The notes under the pieces: model-generated
What the model saw: the letters and a program-made list of their open reading frames with translations, nothing else
The model's database searches: none
What the model was told of the DNA's origin: nothing
Part shown: piece by piece, positions 16,584-25,001 of the stretch
How positions within the stretch are numbered: position 1 is the stretch's first letter
How the letters are laid out: each line of letters opens with the position of its first letter
From: Barrientosiimonas humi
GTDB lineage: Bacteria > Actinomycetota > Actinomycetes > Actinomycetales > Dermatophilaceae
Reading direction: 5' to 3'
Assembly: GCF_006716095.1 (NCBI RefSeq)
Contig: NZ_VFOK01000001.1
Coordinates: forward strand, 124,001 to 188,000
DNA length: 64,000 nucleotides
Program-made: the position numbers and the translations under genes

Positions 16584-16907
16584 GTGCCTGGAAAGCCTCG
16601 TGCGACCCGACCGCAGCCGCGGATCGCCGCAGCCGACGCCGCGGAGATCGCGCAGCTGATGCAGGCGCTCGCGTCACCGGTGCGGGTGCAGATCCTCGGC
16701 GAGCTGCAGCACGGGCCGTCGTCGGTGGGGGAGCTGGCCGAGCTGCTCGACCTCAGCCAGCCGGCGCTGTCGAACCAGCTGCGGCTGCTGCGCAACCTGC
16801 GCCTGGTCGCCACCGAGCGGCACGGGCGGCACGTGCACTACTCGCTGCACGACGAGCACGTCGCCGAGCTGCTGACCCAGAGCCTGCGCCACCAGCGGCA
16901 CGACTGA
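16584..16907 (+). CDS. ArsR/SmtB-family metal-responsive repressor
   Basis: 107-residue winged-helix repressor. The recognition helix is LSQPALSNQLRLLRNLRLV and the wing RHGRHVHYSLHD. The C-terminal alpha-5 helix carries D-x-H followed 11 residues later by H and, three further on, H. This matches the alpha5 zinc site of SmtB/CzrA (Asp, His, His, Glu), with Glu replaced by His. No alpha3N cysteine pair (CadC/ArsR type) is present. Zn or Co sensing is therefore likely. GTG 16584 is preferred because TATGCT lies 6 nt upstream; a GTG at 16545 would begin inside the operator. The divergent ATPase is the presumed target. Confidence 0.88.
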   Translation: MPGKPRATRPQPRIAAADAAEIAQLMQALASPVRVQILGELQHGPSSVGELAELLDLSQPALSNQLRLLRNLRLVATERHGRHVHYSLHDEHVAELLTQSLRHQRHD

Positions 16908-16964
16908 GGCGTACGCCGGCCGGCCGGTCTCGTGGGCCGGCGCGGCCCGCGAGTCCGGGCGGGC

Positions 16965-17753
16965 TCAGCCGACGCGCGCCTGGTCCTGCAGCAGCGGACC
17001 CACCCGATCGGCCACCCCCGTCGTCGCCGAGGCCACGAGCCCGCCGCTGGTCTGGTGCGGGCGGTAGGGCGTGCCGTCGAGGTGGCGCGCCGCACCGCCG
17101 ACCTCCGAGACGAGCAGCGTGCCGGGCACGTGGTCCCACGGCATGGTGCCGGAGTAGACGACGTAGTCGGCGCCGCCGGTCGCGAGCTGGGGGTAGTCCA
17201 CGCCGCAGCACACCCAGGTCAGCTCCAGCGGTGGCAGGCCGGGCAGCGCGGTGCCGACCAGCCGACGTCGCGACGTGACGCCGCGCAGCGGTCCGTCGGC
17301 GTCGACGGTGCGGTCGGGGATCCGCCGGCCGTCGGCGTACGCCCCCGCGCCCCGCTCGGCGACGAACGCCCGCTCGTGCGCCGGCTGCCAGATCCAGCCG
17401 CGCACCGGCTGCCCGCCGCGCACCTCACCGACCATGACGGCGTGGTCGGGGGAGCCGTGCACGAAGTTCTTGGTGCCGTCGACCGGGTCGACCGTGAACC
17501 AGTGGTCCACGTCGGCCAGCCCCTGCAGCAGCGTGGGGTCGGCGCTGGTGGCCTCCTCGCCGACGACCACGGCGTCGGGGTAGGCCTCGCGCAGCCGGCG
17601 GGTCAGGATGACCTCGGCCTCGTGGTCGGCGACCGTCACGAGGTCGCCCGGGTTCTTCTCCATCACCTCACCCTCGGCGAGGGCGCGGAACCGGGGCGTC
17701 ACCACCTCGGCGGCGACCTCGCGCAGCATGGTCAGGACGGCGTCGGTGTCCAC
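16965..17753 (-). CDS. Inositol monophosphatase family protein (possibly histidinol-phosphatase)
   Basis: 262-residue metal-dependent phosphatase of the IMPase superfamily. Metal ligands are seen in VGEEAT (glutamate) and in the diagnostic DPVDGTKNF (about residues 89-97). The C-terminal metal motif is WDHVPGTLL in place of the usual WDxAAG. Members include inositol monophosphatase, HisN-type histidinol-phosphatase, CysQ and fructose bisphosphatase. Actinobacterial genomes often annotate this type as HisN, but nothing nearby is histidine-related, so the substrate is left open. The GTG start is used and the gene stands alone, convergent with arsR. Confidence 0.85.
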   Translation of the reverse strand: MDTDAVLTMLREVAAEVVTPRFRALAEGEVMEKNPGDLVTVADHEAEVILTRRLREAYPDAVVVGEEATSADPTLLQGLADVDHWFTVDPVDGTKNFVHGSPDHAVMVGEVRGGQPVRGWIWQPAHERAFVAERGAGAYADGRRIPDRTVDADGPLRGVTSRRRLVGTALPGLPPLELTWVCCGVDYPQLATGGADYVVYSGTMPWDHVPGTLLVSEVGGAARHLDGTPYRPHQTSGGLVASATTGVADRVGPLLQDQARVG

Positions 17754-17784
17754 GGGCCACCATCATGCCCGGCCACGTCACCGG

Positions 17785-17854
17785 GCATGAAACCCGGTTA
17801 CGGTCGTTTGACCCTGATGGATTCGGGTCATGTGCGCGTAACCGGGTTTCATGC
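17785..17854. repeat. 70-bp nested palindrome (family B), left copy
   Basis: Outer arms GCATGAAACCCGGTTACG (17785-17802) and CGTAACCGGGTTTCATGC (17837-17854) are perfect 18-bp inverted repeats. Inside, TGACCC (17809-17814) and GGGTCA (17825-17830) form a second stem with a 10-nt loop. A near-identical 70-bp copy lies at 25033-25102, beyond the ABC transporter genes. The element could extrude as a cruciform or form a long RNA hairpin. Function unknown. Confidence 0.9.
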
Positions 17855-17929
17855 GGGGTGGTCCGCCCGCACGGACGTACGCCGGTCACGCCTTGGCCAC
17901 GATCCGTCGCCGTCCGCCCGTGGTCCCCA

Positions 17930-17959
17930 CGGGCGGGAGTACGTTCACCTGCCGTGCCG
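17930..17959 (+). promoter_or_regulatory. Upstream region of first permease, duplicated before the second
   Basis: A 30-bp block, beginning CGGGCGGGAGTACGTTCACC, is identical at 17930-17959 and 20760-20789, in each case 23-24 bp before the permease ATG. Weaker similarity extends about 45 bp further upstream. Its conservation beyond the coding region suggests it holds promoter or leader signals; TACGTT is a candidate -10 but no convincing -35 is seen. Confidence 0.5.
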
Positions 17960-17981
17960 GGTGGGCGGCGGAGGGGGCTTC

Positions 17982-20828
17982 ATGGGGACACCGGTGGCCG
18001 TGACGGCCGGGTCCGACGACCAGGTCGAGACCAGGTCCGGGCGGCGCAGGTCAGCCCGACGCACCACGCGCCGGTTCCCGTTCGCGCGCCGGGCCGCCCG
18101 GGCGCGCCGGCGTCAGCAGGGTGTGCTGCTGGGGGTGGTGGCGGGGCTGGTGGCGTTCGCGGCGCTGCTGCCGCTCATGACCGGGTCGATCGCGCGGACC
18201 ATGGTCGACAACCGGGTGCGTGACCTGGGGGCGCTGGGCCGCACGGTCGAGGTCCGGGCCCTGCCCGACGGCGGCACGGTCCCCTCCACCGCGAGCCTCG
18301 CGCCGCTGCTGGGGCCGCAGTGGGACGGCATCGCGAGCCCGGTCGTCCAGCAGCAGCGCATCACCGCCGTCGCCACGGTCGCGGGCGCCACCGGCAGGGT
18401 CACGCTGCTCGGACGCGCGGGCTTCTGCGACCGGGTCCGGGTCACGGCGGGGCGCTGCCCGACGTCGCGGTTCGAGGTGATGGTGCCGGGGGCGCCGGGC
18501 AAGACCGGCGGCGTGGCGCCCGGCGACCGCGTCGTGCTCGTCCAGGACAACGGGGTCAACGTCCCCGTCCGGCGGACGCTGCTGGTCACCGGCCTCTTCA
18601 CGCCGCGCGAGCCGGCCGCGGACTACTGGTCGGCGACGTCCGTCCCCCAGGGCGTGGCGACCCTGGCCGGCGCCGAGGGACGCACCGTGCCGCCGCCCAC
18701 CTGGCTCACCCCGCTCGCCAGCTTCACCGGCACCGTGCCGCCGCCCGTCGACCGCAACGGGCCACCCCCGCCCGCCGACCGCGAGTCGCCGCGCTCGCTC
18801 GGCTGGTCGAACGTGCAGACGACCGCCTTCCGGCAGCTGATCCCGCTCGCGTTCAGCTACGACAAGCTCGACCAGGCGCGCGGCGCCGTCGAGCGCACCC
18901 GTTCGCTCGCGAGCGCGGCGCAGCCACCGGTCGACGTCACCGAGAACGTCACCTTCCTCGACGAGGGGGTCCGTGGTGACGTCGAGCAGGTGCAGGTGAT
19001 CGCGCCGTTGCTGCTGGCTCAGCTGGTGCTGCTGCAGGTGGTGCTGGTGTGGGTGGTGCTGCGGGCGTTGTTGACCCAGCGGCGCACGGAGGTCGCGCTC
19101 GTACGTCTGCGCAGCCCGGGTGCGCGGGGCGCCCGACGCCTGGTGCTGGGTGAACTGTTGCCACCGCTGCTGGTCGGCCTCCCGGTGGGCATGGCACTGG
19201 CCTATGCGCTCCAGGCGCTGCTCCGCACCATCTGGGTGCCGGGGCCGGCCGGGTGGAGCTGGCCGGCGCTGGCAGCGGGCGCCGCGGCGGCCTCGGTCTG
19301 CGTGGTGCTGCTCCTGGTGCTGGTCCGTGGGGTGGTGCGCACGCCGATCAGTGCGTTGTTGCGCACGGTGCCGCCGCGTCAGCGCCGGTGGAGCCTGTCG
19401 GCGGTCGAGACGGTGCTGCTGACGCTTGCGGCGGGGATGCTGGTGGCGGTGGCGACCGGAAACCTCACGGGCGCACCGGTATTGGTCACTCCGTTGGTCA
19501 TCGCGCTGGCGGTGGGGCTGCTGGTCGGCGGGTTGCTGGTGCCGCTGGGCAACCGGGTGGCAGGGCGGTTGCTCGACCGGGGCCGGTTGCCGTCGTTGCT
19601 CGCGCTGACCGGGCTGGCGCGGCGTCCTTCGACGCGGCAGCTGATCCTCGCGCTGACGGCGGCGGGTGCGCTGCTGGCCTTCGGGGCCAGCACCCTCGTC
19701 CTCGGCCAGGCGAACCGGGTCGCCGCCACGAAGGCCGCCACGGGCGCCCCCGTGCGCATGCTCGCGATCGATGTCCCGGGCCTGGTCGAGCCGCAGAACC
19801 TCGTGCGCGTCGTCGACCAGGTCGACCCGCAGCGCCGCCACCTCGCGCCGGTCTACCAAGTGCGTTCCGGCAGCAGCGACGGCCCGGTCACGCTCGTGGG
19901 TGAACCAGCGACGATGAGCCGAATCACCAGCAAGGTCAACGGGATCGACCCGTGGGCCGCGCTGAGGGACGCGCCGTCGGGCGACGGTGCCCTCCCCGCC
20001 GTGGTCTCGTCCTGGTCGGCGCCCGCGAGCGAGGGGAGCTTCAGCGCCCCGAGCCTGCGGGTGCAGGACGCCGACTACTCCGTCGTCTCCCGGGTGCCGA
20101 TCATCCCTGGGGCGGGAGAGAACACGGTGATCACGCCGCTGGCGCCCCAGCTGCCGACGGCCGACCGGCGCGACCTCTCGGCCGAGATCTGGAGCGACGG
20201 CAGCGACCCGGCGCTGGAGCAGCGCGCCCGCTCGGCGCTGGTCGCCGCCGGCTACACCAGCGTGACCGTGGAGCGGGCGAGCACGACCCAGCGGAGACTC
20301 GATGAGTCCGCGTCGGCGTACGGCCTGCAGCTGGGTCTGGTCGTCGCGGCGGGCTCGGTGGTGGTGGCCGTCCTGGTGCTGGTGGCGGTGCTGTCGTCGC
20401 AGGCGGCGGGTCGCCGCCGCGATCGTGCTGCGCTGGAGCGGGCGGGCGTCTCGCGCGGGGTGCTCGGTCGCGCGGGGCGTCTCGAGACGGCGCTGACCGT
20501 CGCGCCGTTGCTGCTGGGCGGCGCGGTCGGGTGGCTGGGTGCCCGGCTGGCGGCGCCGAGCATCCCGTGGTTCACGCAGCCGCCGCCCTATCGCGTCGAG
20601 GGCGTGGTGCCGCCGGTGCTGCCGGCCCTGCTCGCCGTCGGCGCGGGGCTCGTGGTGGTCGCGCTGGCCGCCCTGCTCGGGCCGTCGGGGGCGGTCCCGG
20701 CGCTTACGCGCGGGTCACGCCGTGGTCACGAGTCGCCCGGGTCCGCCGGTGCGCCGGCGCGGGCGGGAGTACGTTCACCTGCCGTGCCGCGCGAGCGGTC
20801 GGAGGGGGCTCCATGGCGACGCCGGTGA
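17982..20828 (+). CDS. ABC transporter permease, FtsX family, tandem paralogue 1
   Basis: 948-residue permease with a ten-helix layout: one N-terminal helix (QQGVLLGVVAGLVAFAALLPL) and a roughly 250-residue extracytoplasmic domain. Helix clusters follow near residues 335-450 and 465-580, then a second extracytoplasmic region and three C-terminal helices. This is the duplicated FtsX/MacB-like arrangement of BceB-type or lipoprotein-handling permeases; the substrate is unknown. The ATG follows GGAGGGGG. The last 49 residues or so (from GPSGAV, DNA 20682 onward) have no counterpart in paralogue 2. They are encoded by the upstream region of that gene, and the coding sequence runs 16 nt past the next start. 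Confidence 0.9.
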   Translation: MGTPVAVTAGSDDQVETRSGRRRSARRTTRRFPFARRAARARRRQQGVLLGVVAGLVAFAALLPLMTGSIARTMVDNRVRDLGALGRTVEVRALPDGGTVPSTASLAPLLGPQWDGIASPVVQQQRITAVATVAGATGRVTLLGRAGFCDRVRVTAGRCPTSRFEVMVPGAPGKTGGVAPGDRVVLVQDNGVNVPVRRTLLVTGLFTPREPAADYWSATSVPQGVATLAGAEGRTVPPPTWLTPLASFTGTVPPPVDRNGPPPPADRESPRSLGWSNVQTTAFRQLIPLAFSYDKLDQARGAVERTRSLASAAQPPVDVTENVTFLDEGVRGDVEQVQVIAPLLLAQLVLLQVVLVWVVLRALLTQRRTEVALVRLRSPGARGARRLVLGELLPPLLVGLPVGMALAYALQALLRTIWVPGPAGWSWPALAAGAAAASVCVVLLLVLVRGVVRTPISALLRTVPPRQRRWSLSAVETVLLTLAAGMLVAVATGNLTGAPVLVTPLVIALAVGLLVGGLLVPLGNRVAGRLLDRGRLPSLLALTGLARRPSTRQLILALTAAGALLAFGASTLVLGQANRVAATKAATGAPVRMLAIDVPGLVEPQNLVRVVDQVDPQRRHLAPVYQVRSGSSDGPVTLVGEPATMSRITSKVNGIDPWAALRDAPSGDGALPAVVSSWSAPASEGSFSAPSLRVQDADYSVVSRVPIIPGAGENTVITPLAPQLPTADRRDLSAEIWSDGSDPALEQRARSALVAAGYTSVTVERASTTQRRLDESASAYGLQLGLVVAAGSVVVAVLVLVAVLSSQAAGRRRDRAALERAGVSRGVLGRAGRLETALTVAPLLLGGAVGWLGARLAAPSIPWFTQPPPYRVEGVVPPVLPALLAVGAGLVVVALAALLGPSGAVPALTRGSRRGHESPGSAGAPARAGVRSPAVPRERSEGAPWRRR
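20760..20789 (+). promoter_or_regulatory. Copy of permease upstream region, now inside the 3' end of paralogue 1
   Basis: Identical in all 30 bases to 17930-17959, and followed by a similar GGAGGGGGCT ribosome site before ATG 20813. Here the sequence is also translated in another frame as the C-terminal tail of paralogue 1, so any promoter activity would be internal to that gene. It shows that the duplicated unit, about 2.83 kb, included the upstream signal. Confidence 0.5.
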
Positions 20829-23530
20829 CCGTGACCACCGCGACGGGGGACGAGGTCGAGGCCGCACCGTCGCGCCGGCCCGCGCGCCGGTTCGCGTTCG
20901 CGCGCCGGGCCGCTCGGGCGCGCCGGCGTCAGCAGGGTGTGCTGCTGGGGGTGGTGGCGGGGCTGGTGGCGTTCGCGGCGCTGCTGCCGCTGATGACCGG
21001 GTCGATCGCGCGGACCATGGTCGACAACCGGGTGCGTGACCTGGGGGCGCTGGGCCGCACGGTGGAGGCGCGGACCGGGAGCGGGACCGCGACCACTCCG
21101 GTCTCGGAGATCGCGCCGGTGCTCGGCCCGGAGTGGGACGGCATCGCCGGTCCGCCGGTCGGGCAGTACCGCGTGCAGGCCGCCGGCACCATCCCCGGGT
21201 CGATGCAGACGATCACCCTGCTCGGCAGGGAGGGCTTCTGCGACCACGTCCGGCTCAGCGCAGGGCGCTGCGCGACGTCGCGGTTCGAGGTGATGATCTC
21301 GGGGGCCTCGGCCCGGGCCGGCCGACTGACCGTCGGCGACTCGACCGTCGTCATCCAGATGAGCGGCGCGACCGAGCCCGTGCGGCGCACGCTGCGGGTC
21401 GTCGGCGTCTTCGAACCCCGCGCGGGTGACGACTTCTGGCGCGGCATCGACGTGGGCGCGGTCCGCATCTCCCGCGACGTGGCCGGCGAGCCGGTGCAGC
21501 TGCACACCTGGCTCACGCCCGCCGCGACGTTCTCCGGCACCGTCCCCCAGGTGCGCGGCCGGTCCGAGGGGCTCCCGCCACCGCTGGACCGGGACTCCCC
21601 GGCCTCGGTGGGCTGGGCCGAGATCGAGACCTCGGTCGCCCGCCAGCTGACCCCCGCCGCGTTCACCTACGACAAGCTCGACCAGGCGCGCGCCGCGGTC
21701 GCGCGCAGCCAGGCGCTGGCGGGGCAGTCGTCCACCCCGGTCGACATCACCGAGCAGGTCACCACGATCGACCAGGCCGTGCGTGGTGATGTCGAGCAGG
21801 TGCAGGTGATCGCGCCGTTGCTGCTGGCTCAGCTGGTGCTGCTGCAGGTGGTGCTGGTGTGGGTGGTGCTGCGCGCTCTGTTGACCCAGCGGCGCACGGA
21901 GGTCGCGCTCGTACGTCTGCGCAGCCCGGGTGCGCGCGGCGCCCGGCGCCTGGTGCTGGGTGAGCTGTTGCCGCCCGTGCTGATCGGGCTGCCCGTCGGG
22001 CTGCTGCTCGCCTATGCCCTGCAGACCGTCTCGCGGCTGACCTGGCTCCCCGGCCCGGCCGTCTGGAGCTGGACCGCGCTGCTCGTCGCCGTGGCCGCGA
22101 CGGCGGTGTGCGTGCTGCTCCTGCTCCTGCTCGTGCGTGGGCTGGTGCGCACCCCGATCAGTGCGTTGTTGCGCACGGTGCCGCCGCGTCAGCGCCGGTG
22201 GAGCCTGTCGGCGGTCGAGACGGTGCTGCTGACGCTTGCGGCGGGGATGCTGGTGGCGGTGGCGACCGGAAACCTCACGGGCGCACCGGTATTGGTCACT
22301 CCGTTGGTCATCGCGCTGGCGGTGGGGCTGCTGGTCGGCGGGTTGCTGGTGCCGCTGGGCAACCGGGTGGCGGGGCGGTTGCTCGACCGGGGCCGGTTGC
22401 CGTCGCTGCTCGCGCTGACCGGGCTGGCGCGGCGTCCTTCGACGCGGCAGCTGATCCTCGCCCTGACCGCGGCGGGTGCGCTGCTGGCCTTCGGGGCCAG
22501 CACCCTCGTGCTCGGCCAGGCCAACCGGGCCGCGGCGACCAGCGCCCAGACCGGTGCGCCGGTGCGGTTGCTCGCGATCGACGCCAGCGCCACCGTCGAC
22601 CCGCAGAACCTCGTGCGCGTCGTGGACCAGGTCGACCGCCAGCGACAGCACCTCGCGCCGGTCTTCCGGGTGCGCTCAGGCAGCAGCGACGGCCCGGTCG
22701 CACTGCTCGGCGAACCCGGCCCGATGACTCGAATCGCGAGCAAGGTCAACGGGATCGACCCGTGGGCCCGCCTCGGAGACGCATCCTCCGGCAACGCATC
22801 GGCCGGCGGCGCCGGGCTGCCGGCCGTGGTCGCCTCGTGGTCTGCCCCGGCCACGGAGGGCGGGTTCACCGCGCCGAGTCTGCGCCAGGCCGACACGGAG
22901 TACGTCGTCGCCGCCCAGGTGCCCCTGGTCCCCGGCGGCGAGGCCAACACCTTCGTCACGCCGCTCGCGCCGCAGCTGCGCACGGCCGACCGGCGCGACC
23001 TCACGGCCGAGATCTGGAGCGACGGGACCGACCCGGCGCTGGAGCAGCGCGCCACCGCGGCCCTGCGCGGGGCCGGATACAGCGGGGTGACCGTGGAGCG
23101 GGCGAGCACGACCCAGCGTCGACTCGATGAGTCCGCGTCGGCGTACGGCCTGCAGCTGGGTCTGGTCGTCGCGGCCGGCTCGGTCGTGGTGGCCGTCCTG
23201 GTGCTGGTGGCGGTGCTGTCGTCGCAGGCTGCGGGTCGCCGCCGCGACCGTGCCGCGCTGGAGCGGGCGGGCGTCTCGCGCGGGGTGCTCGGTCGCGCGG
23301 GGCGTCTCGAGACGGCGCTGACCGTCGCGCCGTTGCTGCTGGGCGGCGCGGTCGGGTGGCTGGGCGCGCGGCTGGCGGCGCCGAGCATCCCGTGGTTCAC
23401 CCAGCCCCCGCCGTTCCCCGTCGCCCAGGAGACGCCACCGGTGCTGCCGGCGGTGCTCGCCGTCGGCGCGGGACTCGTGGTGGTCGCGGTCGTCGCCCTC
23501 GTCGCGGGGCGCGGGAAGGAGTCGGCATGA
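20813..23530 (+). CDS. ABC transporter permease, FtsX family, tandem paralogue 2
   Basis: 905-residue paralogue of the preceding permease with the same ten-helix layout. Membrane and cytoplasmic parts are almost identical to paralogue 1 even at the DNA level (19351-19690 corresponds to 22161-22500 with only a few changes), whereas the two extracytoplasmic domains diverge. The C-terminus (ALVAGRGKESA) is short and probably represents the original end. The start lies within the 3' end of paralogue 1. The TGA overlaps the ATG of the first ATPase (ATGA at 23527-23530). Both permeases could use the same ATPase pair while recognising different extracytoplasmic ligands. Confidence 0.9.
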   Translation: MATPVTVTTATGDEVEAAPSRRPARRFAFARRAARARRRQQGVLLGVVAGLVAFAALLPLMTGSIARTMVDNRVRDLGALGRTVEARTGSGTATTPVSEIAPVLGPEWDGIAGPPVGQYRVQAAGTIPGSMQTITLLGREGFCDHVRLSAGRCATSRFEVMISGASARAGRLTVGDSTVVIQMSGATEPVRRTLRVVGVFEPRAGDDFWRGIDVGAVRISRDVAGEPVQLHTWLTPAATFSGTVPQVRGRSEGLPPPLDRDSPASVGWAEIETSVARQLTPAAFTYDKLDQARAAVARSQALAGQSSTPVDITEQVTTIDQAVRGDVEQVQVIAPLLLAQLVLLQVVLVWVVLRALLTQRRTEVALVRLRSPGARGARRLVLGELLPPVLIGLPVGLLLAYALQTVSRLTWLPGPAVWSWTALLVAVAATAVCVLLLLLLVRGLVRTPISALLRTVPPRQRRWSLSAVETVLLTLAAGMLVAVATGNLTGAPVLVTPLVIALAVGLLVGGLLVPLGNRVAGRLLDRGRLPSLLALTGLARRPSTRQLILALTAAGALLAFGASTLVLGQANRAAATSAQTGAPVRLLAIDASATVDPQNLVRVVDQVDRQRQHLAPVFRVRSGSSDGPVALLGEPGPMTRIASKVNGIDPWARLGDASSGNASAGGAGLPAVVASWSAPATEGGFTAPSLRQADTEYVVAAQVPLVPGGEANTFVTPLAPQLRTADRRDLTAEIWSDGTDPALEQRATAALRGAGYSGVTVERASTTQRRLDESASAYGLQLGLVVAAGSVVVAVLVLVAVLSSQAAGRRRDRAALERAGVSRGVLGRAGRLETALTVAPLLLGGAVGWLGARLAAPSIPWFTQPPPFPVAQETPPVLPAVLAVGAGLVVVAVVALVAGRGKESA

Positions 23531-24384
23531 GCACCCGTGGGCTCTCGGTGCAGGTCTCGCGCCTGGTGCACATCTATCGCTCGGACGGGCACGACGTCGC
23601 GGCGCTGTCGGGCGTCGATCTCGTCGTCGCGGCCGGCAGCACGTTGGCCCTGCTCGGTCCCTCGGGTGCGGGCAAGTCGACCCTGCTGTCGCTCATCGCC
23701 GGCATGGACCGTCCGACGGCCGGGACGATCACCGTCGGCGAGCAGCGCACCGACCAGCTCACCGACCTGCAGCTCGACGCGCTGCGCGGTGACCAGGTGT
23801 CGCTGGTGCTGCAGGGTGGTGCGCGAAACCTGTTGCCATACCTCACGATTCGCGAGAATCTCGACCTCGCACGTTGGGGCGTGCAGCACGACGCCCCCGA
23901 CCCGCAGGACCTCGCCGACCTCATGGGCCTCGGTCAGGAGACGCTGGCCCGGCACCCCGTGCAGCTGCGACCCTCGGAGGCCCAGCTCGCGGCCCTGTGC
24001 GTCGGCGCGGCGAGCGGTCCGGGGCTGCTGCTGGCCGACGAACCCACCGCATCGGTGGGCACGGACGGTGCCGAGCGGGTGATCGCCGCGCTGCACGAGC
24101 TGAACCGGACGCTCGGCACGACGGTGCTCACGGTCACGCACGACCCGGTGCTCGCCGGGGCGATGGAGCGCACCGTCACCATCCGCGACGGCCGGGTGGG
24201 GTCGCAGGCGCACGACGGCGTCGAGCTCGCGGTGGTCGCGCCCGACGGGTCGCTGCCGCTGCCCGACGACATCCTCGACGAGCTCCCGGCCGGGAGCCTG
24301 CTGCGCATCCAGCGCGACCCCGACACCGAGCGCCCGCGCATCATCGTCGAGCCCTACGAGGCCGCCCAGGAGGAGGTCCGATGA
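23527..24384 (+). CDS. ABC transporter ATPase subunit with degenerate signature motif
   Basis: 285-residue nucleotide-binding protein of the MacB/LolD type. Walker A GPSGAGKST, Q-loop in LVLQGGARN, Walker B GLLLADEP and the switch histidine in TVTHD are intact. The signature that should read LSGGQ is replaced by LRPSEAQ, and the D-loop SALD by SVGT. About 60 residues follow the nucleotide-binding domain (from GVELAVVAPDGS) and may be a regulatory tail. It is translationally coupled on both sides. Its defects are complementary to those of the next ATPase, suggesting a heterodimer with one canonical and one degenerate ATP site. Confidence 0.9.
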   Translation: MSTRGLSVQVSRLVHIYRSDGHDVAALSGVDLVVAAGSTLALLGPSGAGKSTLLSLIAGMDRPTAGTITVGEQRTDQLTDLQLDALRGDQVSLVLQGGARNLLPYLTIRENLDLARWGVQHDAPDPQDLADLMGLGQETLARHPVQLRPSEAQLAALCVGAASGPGLLLADEPTASVGTDGAERVIAALHELNRTLGTTVLTVTHDPVLAGAMERTVTIRDGRVGSQAHDGVELAVVAPDGSLPLPDDILDELPAGSLLRIQRDPDTERPRIIVEPYEAAQEEVR

Positions 24385-24983
24385 TCCGCCTCGACCAGGT
24401 CGACGTCGACGCCGACGGCGCCCCCGTGCTGCCGGGGCCGGCGTCGTTCACGGTGCAACCGGGCCGGCTGCTCGGCATCTCCGGTACGTCCGGGGTCGGC
24501 AAGACCCTGCTGCTGCGCCTGCTCGCGGGGGAGGCGCAGCCGGACCGCGGAGCCGTCGAGGGCGTACCCGCTGCCGGGGAGGTCGTCTGGATCCCGCAGG
24601 ACAACCAGCTGGCCACCACCCTCACCGCGCTGGAGAACGTCGCCGTCCCCCTCGTGGCGGCCGGCACGGCCGGGCGCGCGGGGCGGCAGGCCGCGGAGCG
24701 CGCGCTCGAGGAGGTGGGGCTCGGGGAGGCGATGGGCCAGCTCGTCGAGGAGCTGTCCGGCGGGCAGCAGCAGCGGGTCGCGATCGCCCGCGCCGTCGCC
24801 CACCCCGCGACCTGCCTGCTCGCCGACGAGCCGACCTCCGCGCTCGACGCCGGCAACCGCCGCCGCATGCTGCAGCTGCTGCACGAGCAGTCCCGCGCCG
24901 GCCGCGCCGTCGTCGTCACGACCAACGACCCGGAGTCCCTGGAGGGCGTCGCCGACGAGATCGTCGACCTCGACGCCGGCTGA
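24381..24983 (+). CDS. ABC transporter ATPase subunit with altered H-loop
   Basis: 200-residue nucleotide-binding protein. Walker A is GTSGVGKT, the Q-loop is in IPQDNQLATTL, the signature is canonical LSGGQQQR and Walker B/D-loop are CLLADEPTSALD. The switch histidine position reads asparagine (VVTTNDPES). The ATG overlaps the previous stop. Together with the upstream ATPase it would form one site with all consensus residues (Walker motifs and His of subunit 1 with signature of subunit 2) and one lacking both His and signature. The short length leaves just the nucleotide-binding domain. Confidence 0.9.
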   Translation: MIRLDQVDVDADGAPVLPGPASFTVQPGRLLGISGTSGVGKTLLLRLLAGEAQPDRGAVEGVPAAGEVVWIPQDNQLATTLTALENVAVPLVAAGTAGRAGRQAAERALEEVGLGEAMGQLVEELSGGQQQRVAIARAVAHPATCLLADEPTSALDAGNRRRMLQLLHEQSRAGRAVVVTTNDPESLEGVADEIVDLDAG

Positions 24984-25001
24984 GCCCCCCGCCCCACCAG
25001 C

